Positions 1-8,538 of a stretch of DNA of 64,000 bases are shown piece by piece; position 1 is the stretch's first letter, and each line of letters begins with the position of its first letter. The notes beneath the pieces were generated by a model. The model saw only the letters and a program-made list of their open reading frames with translations, was not told where the DNA came from and searched no databases. Location of the stretch: NCBI RefSeq assembly GCF_035943815.1, contig NZ_DASZBU010000009.1:144756-208755 (forward strand), given 5' to 3'. Both the position numbers and the translations under genes were made by a program. Source of the stretch: Frateuria_A sp035943815. GTDB taxonomy: Bacteria > Pseudomonadota > Gammaproteobacteria > Xanthomonadales > Rhodanobacteraceae.

Positions 1-18
1 GCGGCCCGGAGCCCGACT

Positions 19-745
19 ATGACTGTGACTGCAAGCATGCCCCTTGAGCTGCGCATCCAACTCCGCCCGCTGTGGGCGGGGGCCGCTTGGCTGCTGCTGG
101 CCTTCGCGCTGCTGCCCGGACGGGCGCAGGCGTGCGCGGGACAGCCGGAGCAATGGCGCGCGGACATCGCCGCCTTCGCCGCCGCCGATCGCGCGCACGC
201 GCCGCCGCCGCACGCGGTGCTGTTCGTCGGCAGTTCCTCGATACGCCTGTGGAGCACGCTGGCGCAGGATTTTCCCGGTCACGCGGTGCTCAACCGCGGC
301 TTCGGCGGCTCGCGCATCCCCGACGCAACCTATTACGCCGGACGCCTGGTGGCGCCCTACCATCCGCGCCATCGTGTTCTATGCCGGCGACAACGACCTG
401 GCCGAGGGCTGCACGCCCGCACAGGTGCGCGATGCCTTCGCCGCCTTCGTACGGCGCGCGCGGGCGCTCGATCCCGGGGTGCCGATCGCCTTCATCGCGA
501 TCAAGCCGAGCATGGCGCGCAAGCACCTGCTGCCGCAGATCCGCCGCGCGAACGCGCTGGTGCGCGACTACGCAGGGCAGCAGCACGGCGTGGATTATCT
601 GGACGCCTTTACGCCCATGCTGGGGCCGGACGGACAACCACAGCGGCGCTGGTTCGGCCAGGACGGCCTGCACATGAACCGCCAGGGCTATGCCGTGTGG
701 GTCCGGCTGGTGCGGAGCTGGCTGGACACCGTAGCGCGTCCCTGA
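19..745 (+). pseudogene. SGNH/GDSL-family hydrolase, frameshifted
   Basis: The reading frame opens at ATG 19 (or ATG 37) with a hydrophobic signal-peptide-like stretch ending near LPGRAQA, then shows the SGNH block I motif FVGSSSIRLW. After LVAPYHP, near base 366, the homology jumps to the next frame, which carries the block III motif YAGDNDLAEG and the C-terminal DGLHMN (catalytic Asp-His block) to the stop at 745. Compared with the intact paralogue at 2060, two bases appear to be missing from a CCGCGCGCC-like run around 364-370. Neither frame alone encodes a whole hydrolase. It could be a true pseudogene or a sequencing or assembly error in a GC run. The family hydrolyses esters or O-acyl groups; the substrate here is unknown. 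Unlike the downstream copy it appears to be exported. Confidence 0.75.
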
Positions 746-793
746 ACCCGGGCGGCGAAAAACCCCGCCGCGTTTGCGCGGCAACTTCACAAA

Positions 794-818
794 TGGAGTA
801 GACTGGCCAATAACTCCA
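794..818. promoter_or_regulatory. Inverted repeat, candidate operator for the TA pair
   Basis: TGGAGT (794-799) and ACTCCA (813-818) form a perfect 6-base inverted repeat with a 13-base spacer, ending 14 bases before the antitoxin start. The antitoxin ribosome site AAGGAG lies between the repeat and the ATG. Xre-type antitoxins commonly repress their own operon through such palindromes. That this one is the operator is inference from position only. Confidence 0.35.
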
Positions 819-832
819 AAAGGAGAGTCCGC

Positions 833-1225
833 ATGCTGGCCCATCCGCGCCACGAACTGGCCCCCGCAAGCGAGCTTGGCGGCGCTGCGCTGCGCTCCTT
901 CTTCCGCATAGCCGAGCACTGGCAACTGCGCGTCGCCGAGCAACGCCGCCTGCTCGGCGACCCGGCCGAATCGACCTTCTTCAAATGGAAGCGCGACCAG
1001 GACGGCAACCCCGGCCGCGATGTGGTCGAGCGGATCAGCTACCTGCTGGGCATCTGGAAATCGCTGCAGATCCTGTTTCCCGACCCGGCCCAGGCCGACG
1101 CCTGGCTGCGCAAGCCCAATCAGTCGCCCTTGTTCGGCGGCCATTCGGCGCTGGAGCGCATGCTTTCGGGCAATGTCGGCGACCTTTACGTGGTGCGCCA
1201 GTACCTGGACGCGCAACGGGGCTGA
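833..1225 (+). CDS. Xre/MbcA/ParS-type antitoxin of a RES-Xre module
   Basis: This 130-residue protein matches the antitoxin partner of RES toxins: an N-terminal helical Xre-like part (about residues 15-60, with FFRIAEHWQL and FFKWKRDQDG) followed by the C-terminal DUF2384 toxin-binding part with the hallmark region NPGRDVVERISYLLGIW and a tail containing WLRKPN and PLFGG. The ATG at 833 is preceded by a good AAGGAGA site. The RES-domain gene follows 84 bases downstream on the same strand, the usual antitoxin-toxin order. By family knowledge it binds and blocks the RES enzyme and represses the operon; here those roles are inferred from domain and neighbour. Confidence 0.85.
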   Translation: MLAHPRHELAPASELGGAALRSFFRIAEHWQLRVAEQRRLLGDPAESTFFKWKRDQDGNPGRDVVERISYLLGIWKSLQILFPDPAQADAWLRKPNQSPLFGGHSALERMLSGNVGDLYVVRQYLDAQRG

Positions 1226-1309
1226 GCCGCGCGTCGCCGCCGGCGAGACCGGCCCGCTGCATGCTCGGCTCCTCCCGCGCCCGCCCGGGGATGCCCACCG
1301 GACACACCG

Positions 1310-1996
1310 ATGCCCCTCGATCTGCCGCCGCTCAGACGCATCCGATGGACCCACGCCTACCGCATCGTGCCCAGCCGCTTCCCGCCGGTGGGCGTGTTCG
1401 ACCGCATCGCCGATCCACGCGACCTCGACGCGCTGTTCGCGGTCGAGGCGCTGACCAACCCGCGCCTGCGCGAGGAGGCCGGCGCGTTGAAGCTGGTGCC
1501 GCCGCAGCGGCGCATCAGCGGGCCGGGCAGCACGCCGGTTATGGCTGCCTTCACCCACCTGAATCCCGAGGGCAGCCGGTTCTCCGACGGTAGCTGGGGA
1601 GTGTTCTACGCGGCGCACAGCACGGCCACGGCGGTGGAGGAGACGGTCTACCACCGCGAGCGCTTTCTCGCAGCCACGGCGGAACCGGCCTGTGAGATCG
1701 AGATGCGCTGCTATCGCACCAGCATCGACTGCAAGCTGCACGACATCCGAGGCGGCTGGCCCTCGGCGCACGCCGCAGACAGCTATGCGGCCAGCATTGC
1801 GCTGGCCCGGACGCTGCGCGAAGCCGGATCCAGTGGCATCGTCTACGACAGCGCACGCCACGCCGGCGGCGAGTGCGTGGCGGCTTTCTATCCGGACGTG
1901 GTGACGCCCTGCGTGCAGGCGCAGCACTTCATCTACCGCTGGGACGGGACACGCATAGCCCAGGTGCTTCAGGTAAGCGAACTTAAGCGGCCCTAG
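1310..1996 (+). CDS. RES-domain toxin (NAD+ phosphorylase family)
   Basis: The 228-residue protein has the RES domain that names this family: an Arg in HAYRIVPSRFPPVG near the N-terminus, a Glu in TAVEETVYHRERF, and a Ser in GIVYDSARHAGGECVAAF. Characterised RES toxins degrade NAD+ and halt growth. Length is normal for the family and no key residue is missing, so it looks functional. The start at 1310 lacks a strong ribosome site, as is common for toxins translated less than their antitoxin. It pairs with the Xre antitoxin just upstream, and the module is flanked on both sides by paralogous SGNH hydrolase genes. Confidence 0.87.
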   Translation: MPLDLPPLRRIRWTHAYRIVPSRFPPVGVFDRIADPRDLDALFAVEALTNPRLREEAGALKLVPPQRRISGPGSTPVMAAFTHLNPEGSRFSDGSWGVFYAAHSTATAVEETVYHRERFLAATAEPACEIEMRCYRTSIDCKLHDIRGGWPSAHAADSYAASIALARTLREAGSSGIVYDSARHAGGECVAAFYPDVVTPCVQAQHFIYRWDGTRIAQVLQVSELKRP

Positions 1997-2059
1997 GCGG
2001 GCGCGTAAGCCCCAGCCTGCCCACGCAGCCTTGACCGCTGTGCGCCTAGCTTGGTACCC

Positions 2060-2779
2060 ATGATTGAAGGATCGCCCTCTCCCTCCGGCGGCGAGGCGGC
2101 CGATTTCATCGAATGGCAAAGCGAGATTGCGGCGTTCGGCGCCATCGATCGGCTCCGGCCACCGCCATCGGGCGCCGTGCTGTTCGTGGGCAGCTCCTCG
2201 ATCCGGCTGTGGCGCACACTGGCGGCCGACTTCCCGCAGGTGCCGACCATCAACCGCGGCTTCGGCGGCTCGCAGATCGCCGACAGCCTGTACTTTGCCG
2301 AGCAACTGGTGGCGCCGTATCACCCGGCGGCCGTCGTCATGTACGCCGGCGGCAACGACCTGGCGGCCGGCAAGCCGCCCGAACAGGTGCGCGACGCTTT
2401 CGGCGCGTTCGTCACTTGCACGCGCCATTGGGCTGGCGAGGTGCCGTTCGCCTATATCTCGATCAAGCCCAACCTCTCGCGCCATGCCCAATTGCCGCTG
2501 ATCAGGCAGGCCAACGCCTTGATCCTCGCCTGCGCGCACGAACGCGGGGTCGCGTTCCTGGACATCCACGGTCCGATGCTGGGCGCGGACGGGCAAGCCG
2601 ATCCGCGCTGGTTCGATGTGGACGGGCTGCACCTGAACACGCGGGGCTACGCGCTCTGGACCGGCGTGGTTTGCGACTGGCTGAAGCGATGCGGTCTGCT
2701 GCCGCCCCGTGCGGCAGCGTCGCGACAGGGGGCCGCTCAGGTATCGGCGTTGGCGGCGAAGCCTTCGCGGCTGCCGTAA
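2060..2779 (+). CDS. SGNH/GDSL-family hydrolase
   Basis: An intact 239-residue SGNH hydrolase. Block I is FVGSSSIRLW (Ser near residues 45-47), block III is YAGGNDLAAG, and the C-terminal Asp-His block is DGLHLN. It is clearly paralogous to the broken gene at 19-745, sharing AVLFVGSSSIRLW and NRGFGGS, but it has no signal peptide and should be cytoplasmic. The ATG at 2060 was chosen; TTG at 2051 would add three residues. The last 14 codons overlap the 3' end of phhA on the other strand. The family includes esterases, lipases and acetylhydrolases; the substrate cannot be read. Confidence 0.85.
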   Translation: MIEGSPSPSGGEAADFIEWQSEIAAFGAIDRLRPPPSGAVLFVGSSSIRLWRTLAADFPQVPTINRGFGGSQIADSLYFAEQLVAPYHPAAVVMYAGGNDLAAGKPPEQVRDAFGAFVTCTRHWAGEVPFAYISIKPNLSRHAQLPLIRQANALILACAHERGVAFLDIHGPMLGADGQADPRWFDVDGLHLNTRGYALWTGVVCDWLKRCGLLPPRAAASRQGAAQVSALAAKPSRLP

Positions 2780-3636
2780 TGGTGGACGCGGTCGGAGGCG
2801 TCCAGCACGTCGGCCGCCGCGTGTGGGGCCTTCCCGCGCAGGCTCGCGTAGATCGGCGTGAAGTCCGGCGTGGTCGCCTCGAACAGCTGCTCGAAGCTGT
2901 CGATCACGAAATAGGTCTGCTGGTAGGTGTCGATGCGGTAGCGCGTGTTCATCACACGCTCCAGGTCGAAGCCGATGCGGTTGGGCGCGTCAGAGTCGAG
3001 GCTGTAGATCGATTCGCCCTTGGAGCTGACGATGCCCGCGCCGTAGATGCGCATGCCTTCGCGGGTGTCGATCAGGCCGAACTCCACCGTGTACCAGTAC
3101 AGGCGGGTGAGGTTCATCAGCGCCTCGGGGCCGATCGCGTGCGCCTTCGTGCCGCCGCGGCCGTAGGCCTGCATGTAGTCGGCGAAGACCGGGTTTAGCA
3201 GCAGCGGAACGTGGCCGAACAGGTCGTGGAACAGATCCGGCTCGGACAGGTAGTCCAGCTGCTCGGGCTTGCGGATCCACCAGCTCACCGGGAAGCGGCG
3301 GTGCGCCAGGTGGTCGAAGAACACCTCGTCCGGCAGCAGGCCCTCGACTGCCACCAGCTCCCAGCCGGTGGCCTTGGCCAGCACGAGGTTGATCTCGGAA
3401 AACTTCGGAATGCCGCCCTGGCCCAGGCCGAACTTCGCCACGCCGTCCAGGAACTCCCGGCAGGCGCGCGCCGGCAGCAGCTCGCACTGGCGCTTGAACA
3501 GCGTGTCCCAGACCTCGTGGTCGGTGCGGCTGTAGCCGGACCATGGCTGTTCCACCACGCCGGTGGCGTAGACCGGCACGTAGCCGCGGTCGGTCTGCTG
3601 GTGTTCGACTTTGCGTGGCGTGGTGGCGGTTTGCAT
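2737..3636 (-). CDS. phhA: Phenylalanine-4-hydroxylase
   Basis: This 299-residue protein converts L-phenylalanine to tyrosine using a pterin cofactor, oxygen and non-haem iron. The iron-binding motif HDLFGH lies at residues 137-142, followed by the conserved VPLLLNPVFADYMQAYG region. Length and sequence fit the monomeric bacterial enzyme. The start ATG at 3636 gives MQTATTPRKV and has GGAG upstream; frames open further upstream but run into the divergent promoter region. The Lrp/AsnC gene diverges 145 bases away, an arrangement suggesting that it regulates phhA. Confidence 0.95.
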   Translation of the reverse strand: MQTATTPRKVEHQQTDRGYVPVYATGVVEQPWSGYSRTDHEVWDTLFKRQCELLPARACREFLDGVAKFGLGQGGIPKFSEINLVLAKATGWELVAVEGLLPDEVFFDHLAHRRFPVSWWIRKPEQLDYLSEPDLFHDLFGHVPLLLNPVFADYMQAYGRGGTKAHAIGPEALMNLTRLYWYTVEFGLIDTREGMRIYGAGIVSSKGESIYSLDSDAPNRIGFDLERVMNTRYRIDTYQQTYFVIDSFEQLFEATTPDFTPIYASLRGKAPHAAADVLDASDRVHHYGSREGFAANADT

Positions 3637-3676
3637 GGCGGCTCCGGTGGTGGGGGCTCTGGTGCGCCCGAACCCG

Positions 3677-3748
3677 AAGAATACGCCGCCCATACCGCAC
3701 GAAGGTTGCGTTTGTTGTGACGTTCCCGTGAGATGGCGCAGTATTCTT
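3677..3748. promoter_or_regulatory. Divergent phhA/lrp promoter region with inverted repeat
   Basis: AAGAATAC (3677-3684) and GTATTCTT (3741-3748) are exact reverse complements 56 bases apart. Each arm reads as a TATTCT -10-like box for the gene it faces: minus strand toward phhA and plus strand toward the Lrp gene. No convincing -35 partner was found for either. The arms could be mirrored promoters, a binding site for the Lrp-type regulator, or both. Confidence 0.4.
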
Positions 3749-3781
3749 GCGCCAACCCGCGCGAACGTGGAGCAAAGCGCC

Positions 3782-4258
3782 ATGCCCAAGCTGGACCGCA
3801 TCGACCTGCGCCTGCTCGCCGTGCTGCAGGGCGAGGGGCGCATCACCAACGCGGAGCTGGCCGAGCGGGTCAGCCTGTCGCCCTCGGCCTGCCTGCGCCG
3901 GCTGCAGCGGCTGGAGGGCGAGGGCATCGTCACCGGCTACGCCGCGCAGGTCGATCCGCAGGCGGTCGGCCTGGGCCTGCAGGCCTTCGTGCGGGTGCAG
4001 CTGGCACGGCACGAGGCCGGGGCGATCGAGCGCTTCGTGGAGAAGGTCGCCGGCTGGGAGGAGGTGGTCGCCTGCCATGCGCTGACCGGCGACATGGACT
4101 ATCTGCTGCACGTCTACGTGGCCGACCTGCCGCATTTCTCGCGCTTCCTGCTGGACCGGTTGCTCAACGATGCGGGCGTGGCCGACGCCAATTCGAGTTT
4201 CGTGCTCCGCACGGTGAAGCGCTCGCCGTCGTTGCCGCTGGGGCAACTGGAAGGTTGA
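3782..4258 (+). CDS. Lrp/AsnC family transcriptional regulator
   Basis: A 158-residue one-domain-plus-RAM regulator. The N-terminal winged helix-turn-helix covers about residues 5-50 (RITNAELAERVSLSPSACLR), followed by an alpha-beta RAM ligand-binding domain with CHALTGDMDYLLHVYV. The family binds amino acids and works as dimers or octamers. The ATG at 3782 has a GGAG site nearby. Divergent placement from phhA suggests control of phenylalanine degradation and autoregulation, which is inference. Confidence 0.93.
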   Translation: MPKLDRIDLRLLAVLQGEGRITNAELAERVSLSPSACLRRLQRLEGEGIVTGYAAQVDPQAVGLGLQAFVRVQLARHEAGAIERFVEKVAGWEEVVACHALTGDMDYLLHVYVADLPHFSRFLLDRLLNDAGVADANSSFVLRTVKRSPSLPLGQLEG

Positions 4259-4392
4259 GGCGAGGAGGGGCCTCTCGCCCCAGGGAAGGCCCGGCGGGTG
4301 GAGCACCGGTTTGTCGGTTCTCCGGGGGCAAGGTGCCGGGGTGTAGCCGACGCGCGCGCCCGCGAGAACGAAAACGCTAAACTAACCGGCTC

Positions 4393-5187
4393 ATGGACAC
4401 CCCCCCGACCCCCGCCCGCGATCCCTGGCGTGCCGTGCGCTACCTGTGGCGGGTGCCGCTGCTGCTGCTGCACATCGTGTTGGGGATCGTGCTGTGCGCA
4501 TTCATCCTGAGCTGGAACAAGCAACGGGTGATGGTCGACGGTCGCGAGCCGTTCGCCCACCGCATGATCCGCTGGTGGTCGACCGTGCTGATGCGCATCT
4601 TCGGCCTGCGCTCGGTGCGCATCGGCACGCCGCTGCCCGACCCGGTGCTGTTCGTCGCCAACCACACTTCGTGGATCGACATAGAACTGCTGCACAGCCA
4701 GCGTGCCGCCTGCTTCGTAGCCAAGGCGGAGATCGCGCGCTGGCCGTTGGTGGGCTGGCTGGCCGCCAGCGGCGGCACGATCTTCCATCGGCGCGGCAGC
4801 AACCATTCGCTTGCCTCGGTGATGCAGACCATGGTCGAGCGCCTGCGCGGCGGCCGCTCGGTGGCGGTGTTTCCCGAGGGCGGCACGGGCCACAACGGCG
4901 TGCTCAAGGTCTTCCACGCGCGCATCTTCCAGGCGGCGCTGGATGCGCCGGTGCCGGTGCAGCCGGTGGCGCTGCGCTTTGCGCGCGACGGCAAGCGGGT
5001 GATCGAAGCGGGCTTCCGCGAGCATGAGAACTTCATGGGCAATCTGCTGCGCATGCTGGGCGAGGCGCCGCTGGATGCCGAGGTGCATTTCCTGCAACCC
5101 GTGCCGGCGATGCCCGACGCGCGCCGGCGCATGGCCGAGCTGTCGCGCGAGCGCATCGCCGCCGCGCTGGACGACGCCCACGCATGA
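4393..5187 (+). CDS. 1-acyl-sn-glycerol-3-phosphate acyltransferase (PlsC family)
   Basis: The 264-residue protein has an N-terminal membrane segment (about residues 17-37, LLLLHIVLGIVLCAFIL) and the acyltransferase motifs NHTSWID (the HX4D catalytic block, about residue 92) and FPEGG followed by TGHNG. The family transfers an acyl chain to lysophosphatidate or related lysolipids at the inner membrane. The FPEGG variant in place of FPEGT is common in the broader lysophospholipid acyltransferase group, so the exact acceptor is uncertain. Its stop overlaps the start of the next hydrolase by 4 bases (ATGA), indicating one operon. Confidence 0.88.
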   Translation: MDTPPTPARDPWRAVRYLWRVPLLLLHIVLGIVLCAFILSWNKQRVMVDGREPFAHRMIRWWSTVLMRIFGLRSVRIGTPLPDPVLFVANHTSWIDIELLHSQRAACFVAKAEIARWPLVGWLAASGGTIFHRRGSNHSLASVMQTMVERLRGGRSVAVFPEGGTGHNGVLKVFHARIFQAALDAPVPVQPVALRFARDGKRVIEAGFREHENFMGNLLRMLGEAPLDAEVHFLQPVPAMPDARRRMAELSRERIAAALDDAHA

Positions 5188-6188
5188 GCGAGTTGCCGCG
5201 CGGAAAGGATTTCCGTCCCCCCTGGCCGCTGACCAGCGGGCATATCCAGACCATGCTCTCCTCCAGCGGCGTGCGCCGCCTGCTGTTGCCGCGCTCGGCC
5301 TACGAGGTGGCCGAGGGTGCCGAGCCGGTGGTGGTCGACGGCGGCGACGGCGTGCGCCTGACCGGTGCCTACACGGCCCGGCGCGACGGTCGCGCGGCGC
5401 GCGGCCTGGCCGTGCTGTTTCACGGTTGGGAAGGCAGCGTCGACTCCACCTACGTGCTGCAGACCGGGAGCCGCCTGTTGCGCGAAGGCTGGGATGTGTT
5501 CCGGCTCAACTTCCGCGACCACGGCGAAAGCCACCACCTCAACGAGGCGCTGTTTCACTCCTGCCGCATCGACGAGGTGGTGAACGCGCTCGGCGACATC
5601 ACCCGGCGCTGGCCGCGGCCGGTGACCGCGCTGGCCGGCTTCTCGCTGGGCGGCAACTTCGCCCTGCGCGCCGCGCTGCGCGCGCCGGCGGCTGGCATCC
5701 CGCTGGACTACGCGCTGGCGGTCTGCCCGATCATCGATCCCAGCGAAGGTCTGTTCTCGCTGGAGGAAAACGCGCCATGGATCTACCAGGCCTACTTCAT
5801 GAGGAAGTGGCGCCAGTCGCTCAAGGCCAAGCAGAAGGCTTTCCCGCATCGGCAGTACTTCGAGCTGGCCGAACTGAAACAGAGCCTGCGCGGGCTGACC
5901 GAGGCGCTGGTGCTCAGGCACACCGACTTCGGCTCGCTCCAGGCCTACCTGGACGGCTATTCGGTGGCGCGCGACGCGCTGGCGGCCGCGTCCGTGCCGG
6001 CCACCATCCTCACCGCGCGCGACGACCCGGTCATCCCGGTCGGCGCGTTCGAACAGCTGCAGCTGCCGCCCGGCATCGAGCTGGACATCGCCGACTACGG
6101 CGGCCACTGCGGCTTCATCCGCGGCCGCGACATGACCAGCTTCACCGACGACTACATCGCCGCGCGTTTCAACGCGATCGCGCCGTAG
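5184..6188 (+). CDS. Alpha/beta-fold hydrolase, YheT family
   Basis: A 334-residue alpha/beta hydrolase with the YheT-type layout: N-terminal PLTSGHIQTM, an oxyanion-region FHGWEGS, the nucleophile elbow GFSLGGN (Ser near residue 155), an acid in TARDDPVIP and a C-terminal His in YGGHCGF. YheT-family proteins are predicted carboxylesterases with poorly known substrates. It is translationally coupled to the acyltransferase upstream through an ATGA overlap, suggesting a shared role in lipid handling. Confidence 0.88.
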   Translation: MSELPRGKDFRPPWPLTSGHIQTMLSSSGVRRLLLPRSAYEVAEGAEPVVVDGGDGVRLTGAYTARRDGRAARGLAVLFHGWEGSVDSTYVLQTGSRLLREGWDVFRLNFRDHGESHHLNEALFHSCRIDEVVNALGDITRRWPRPVTALAGFSLGGNFALRAALRAPAAGIPLDYALAVCPIIDPSEGLFSLEENAPWIYQAYFMRKWRQSLKAKQKAFPHRQYFELAELKQSLRGLTEALVLRHTDFGSLQAYLDGYSVARDALAAASVPATILTARDDPVIPVGAFEQLQLPPGIELDIADYGGHCGFIRGRDMTSFTDDYIAARFNAIAP

Positions 6189-6331
6189 CCCGCTTACGGA
6201 GGTTCCGCTCCGGCACGTTCACGCGGACGGCGACCGACAAGCAGCATGCTGGAGACCCGAGCAGATGCCGGCCACGCCATGCCGCAACCCCGTGACATCG
6301 TGCGATCGTCCCGTGGCGGAGCCGCCATGGC

Positions 6332-7102
6332 ATGACATCAGTGCTGGCTGCGTTCCTCGGCGGCTGTTCCGGCGCCACCGCCACCGCGCTGGGCACGCTG
6401 CCGGCGCTGGCCGCGCGGCGGATCGACGCGCGTACGCAGGACACCATGTTCGGGTTCGGCGCTGGCGTGATGCTCGCCGCGAGCGCGTTCTCGCTGGCGT
6501 TGCCCGGCATCGAGGAGGCGCGGCGGCAGGGACAGGGGCCCTGGAGCGCCGGCGCGCTGGTCGGCGTGGCGATCCTGCTGGGCGCCGCGGCGCTGGTGCT
6601 GCTCGAGCGCGTGCTGCCGCACGAGCATTTCATCAAGGGGCCGGAAGGGCATGCTTCGCAGCGACTCAAGCGCGCCTGGCTGTTCGTGATCGCCATCTGC
6701 CTGCACAACCTGCCGGAAGGGCTGGCCATCGGCGTGGGCTTCGGGCCGGGCCTGGCGCACGGCACCGCATTGGCGACCGGTATCTCGGTGCAGGACCTGC
6801 CCGAGGGGCTGGTGGTGGCGATCGCCCTGATGGCGGTCGGCTACGGCCGCGCCTGGTCGGTGATGGTGGGCATGCTCTCGGGCGTGGTCGAGCCGGTGGG
6901 CGCACTGATCGGCGCCGGCGTGGTGATCGGCTACCCGCTGCTGTTGCCGGTGGGCCTGGGCTTCGCCGCCGGCGCGATGCTGTTCGTGGTCAGCCACGAG
7001 ATCATCCCCGAATCGCACCGGCACGGGCACGAGCATTTCGCCACCGGCGGCCTGATGGTCGGGTTCGTGCTGATGATGTTGCTGGATACTGCGTTCGGGT
7101 GA
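6332..7102 (+). CDS. ZIP family divalent metal transporter
   Basis: A 256-residue membrane protein with about eight hydrophobic segments and the ZIP hallmarks HNLPEG (TM4) and QDLPEG (TM5), which carry the metal-binding His, Asn, Asp and Glu residues, plus SHEIIPESHRHGHEH near the C-terminus. The family imports zinc and sometimes iron or manganese across the inner membrane. The loop between TM3 and TM4 is short, as in bacterial ZupT/GufA-type proteins. It stands alone, 143 bases after the YheT gene. Confidence 0.92.
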   Translation: MTSVLAAFLGGCSGATATALGTLPALAARRIDARTQDTMFGFGAGVMLAASAFSLALPGIEEARRQGQGPWSAGALVGVAILLGAAALVLLERVLPHEHFIKGPEGHASQRLKRAWLFVIAICLHNLPEGLAIGVGFGPGLAHGTALATGISVQDLPEGLVVAIALMAVGYGRAWSVMVGMLSGVVEPVGALIGAGVVIGYPLLLPVGLGFAAGAMLFVVSHEIIPESHRHGHEHFATGGLMVGFVLMMLLDTAFG

Positions 7103-7143
7103 GGTATCGCGTCCGAAAGCGCGCCATTGGCCTTCGGCACCAT

Positions 7144-7161
7144 CCCCCGCATTCGCGGGGG
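7144..7161. repeat. Short perfect palindrome in a convergent gap
   Basis: CCCCCGC (7144-7150), loop ATTC, GCGGGGG (7155-7161) form a perfect 7-base hairpin between the convergent ZIP and manganese catalase genes. No T run follows on either strand, so it is not a classic intrinsic terminator. A second, imperfect C-rich/G-rich pair follows at about 7185-7207. It resembles REP-like palindromes scattered in this type of genome. Confidence 0.45.
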
Positions 7162-7243
7162 AAAGGCTCGTCGCCGCACATTCTTCCCTGTTTAGGCGGG
7201 AGGGTGATCGAAGGGCGGATGGGAAGGCTTGTGCCAAAGCCAC

Positions 7244-8137
7244 CTAATGCCGCGTTCCCTGCTGCCCGCTGCCCTTGCCCAGCTCCGCTCCGGTCTCCGG
7301 ATTGATCGACGGATTGGAACGCGTGCGGCGGGCCATCTGCATCAGCGTCGAGCGCTCGGCCTCGCCCATCGCCACCTCCGGCATGCCGCTGCCGCCGTCC
7401 ATCGCCAGCATCCGTTCACGGTCGGAGACGTACTGGAAGTTCTCGTCGCTGTTCCACGGCCCGCGCATGTCGCCCTCGCCCTGCGAGGTGTTGACGTAGA
7501 CGTTGGCGAACTCCGCCTTGCCCGGCAGCTTGCCCGGCGGGAAGTTCGGCTGGATCGCGTACAGCGCCTTTTCGAACGATTGCTGGTGCGAGATCTCGCG
7601 GGTCATCAGGAAGCCCAGCGCGTCGCGCACGCCCGCATCGGCGGTGAGGTTGATCAGCCGTTCGTAGATGATCTTGGCGCGCGCCTCGGCGGCGATGTTG
7701 GAGCGCAGGTCGGCGGTCGGCTCGCCGATCGAGTCGATGTAGCCGGCTGTCCACAGTTGGCCGCCGGAATTGGTCAGCGCGGGCCCGCCGCCGTAGAGCA
7801 CCTGGGTCACGTGCGAATCGTTGCCTGCGCCCTGCAGCTCTCGGAACGCCTGCGCCTGCTCTTCCGCGCCTTCGGCCAGCTTGCCCTTGGCGCCCTTGTT
7901 GAGCATGCCCACGATGGTGCCGATCACCTCCAGATGGCTGAGCTCTTCGGTGGCGATGTCCAGCAGCATGTCCTTGCGACCGGGGTCGTCTTCGGCCAGC
8001 GCCTGAGTGAAGTAACGCATCGCCGCGGCGAGCTCGCCTTGCGGACCGCCGAACTGCTCGAGCATGAGGTTGGCCAGGGCTGGATTGCATTCGGAAACCC
8101 GAACCGTGTACTGCAGGCGTTTGTTGTGAGCGAACAT
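7244..8137 (-). CDS. Manganese catalase
   Basis: The 297-residue protein is a non-haem dimanganese catalase, which dismutates hydrogen peroxide. Metal-ligand Glu and His residues lie in the four-helix ferritin-like core: EQFGGPQGELAAAMRYF, IATEELSHLEVIG, EARAKIIYERL and TREISHQQSFEKAL. The start at 8137 gives MFAHNKRLQYTVRV and has AAGGA upstream; a longer frame to 8230 lacks family similarity. The C-terminal tail is Gly, Asn and Ser rich, as in many members. It heads away from the sugar dehydrogenase gene and belongs to a stress-flavoured neighbourhood. Confidence 0.94.
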   Translation of the reverse strand: MFAHNKRLQYTVRVSECNPALANLMLEQFGGPQGELAAAMRYFTQALAEDDPGRKDMLLDIATEELSHLEVIGTIVGMLNKGAKGKLAEGAEEQAQAFRELQGAGNDSHVTQVLYGGGPALTNSGGQLWTAGYIDSIGEPTADLRSNIAAEARAKIIYERLINLTADAGVRDALGFLMTREISHQQSFEKALYAIQPNFPPGKLPGKAEFANVYVNTSQGEGDMRGPWNSDENFQYVSDRERMLAMDGGSGMPEVAMGEAERSTLMQMARRTRSNPSINPETGAELGKGSGQQGTRH

Positions 8138-8538
8138 GGGAGATCCTTGGGTCGTCTGCGGGGGGGGCCGCCGGCAAGAGGCGCCGGCCGCGAGGTTTCC
8201 CGGAGGCGGCAAGAACCATGCCTTGCCCAAGGGCCCGTTTGAGCGGGTCGGCCCGCGGACGCGGACGCAAGATTTGCGCTCGGCTGCAACATTTGCAGCG
8301 TGGCCGGGTGGACATCCATCGTCGGCACGCAGTGCGCGGCGAACACCCCGGGCCTTGCGCTAGGCCATCCAGATGAGTAGGTGGCCGAGCACGCGGCGCG
8401 AGACGCCGCCGTCCTCGGGCCGCCGCCCACGGGCACCAGAGTCGGCCACCACGCCGGCGATGCCTATCGGCCGGCGCCTCCTTCCGGCTTGACGGCATCG
8501 GCGTTACGCTGGCCATTCCGCTGCAAGGAGGTGTCCTC
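8138..8538. other. 401-base intergenic region, no gene seen
   Basis: This gap separates the divergent manganese catalase and sugar dehydrogenase genes and must hold both promoters. A small perfect hairpin GCTGCAA-CAT-TTGCAGC lies at 8283-8299. TTGACG at about 8491 could be a -35 element for the dehydrogenase but lacks a good -10 box. The dehydrogenase has a strong AAGGAGG ribosome site. No conserved short protein or RNA was recognised. Confidence 0.5.
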
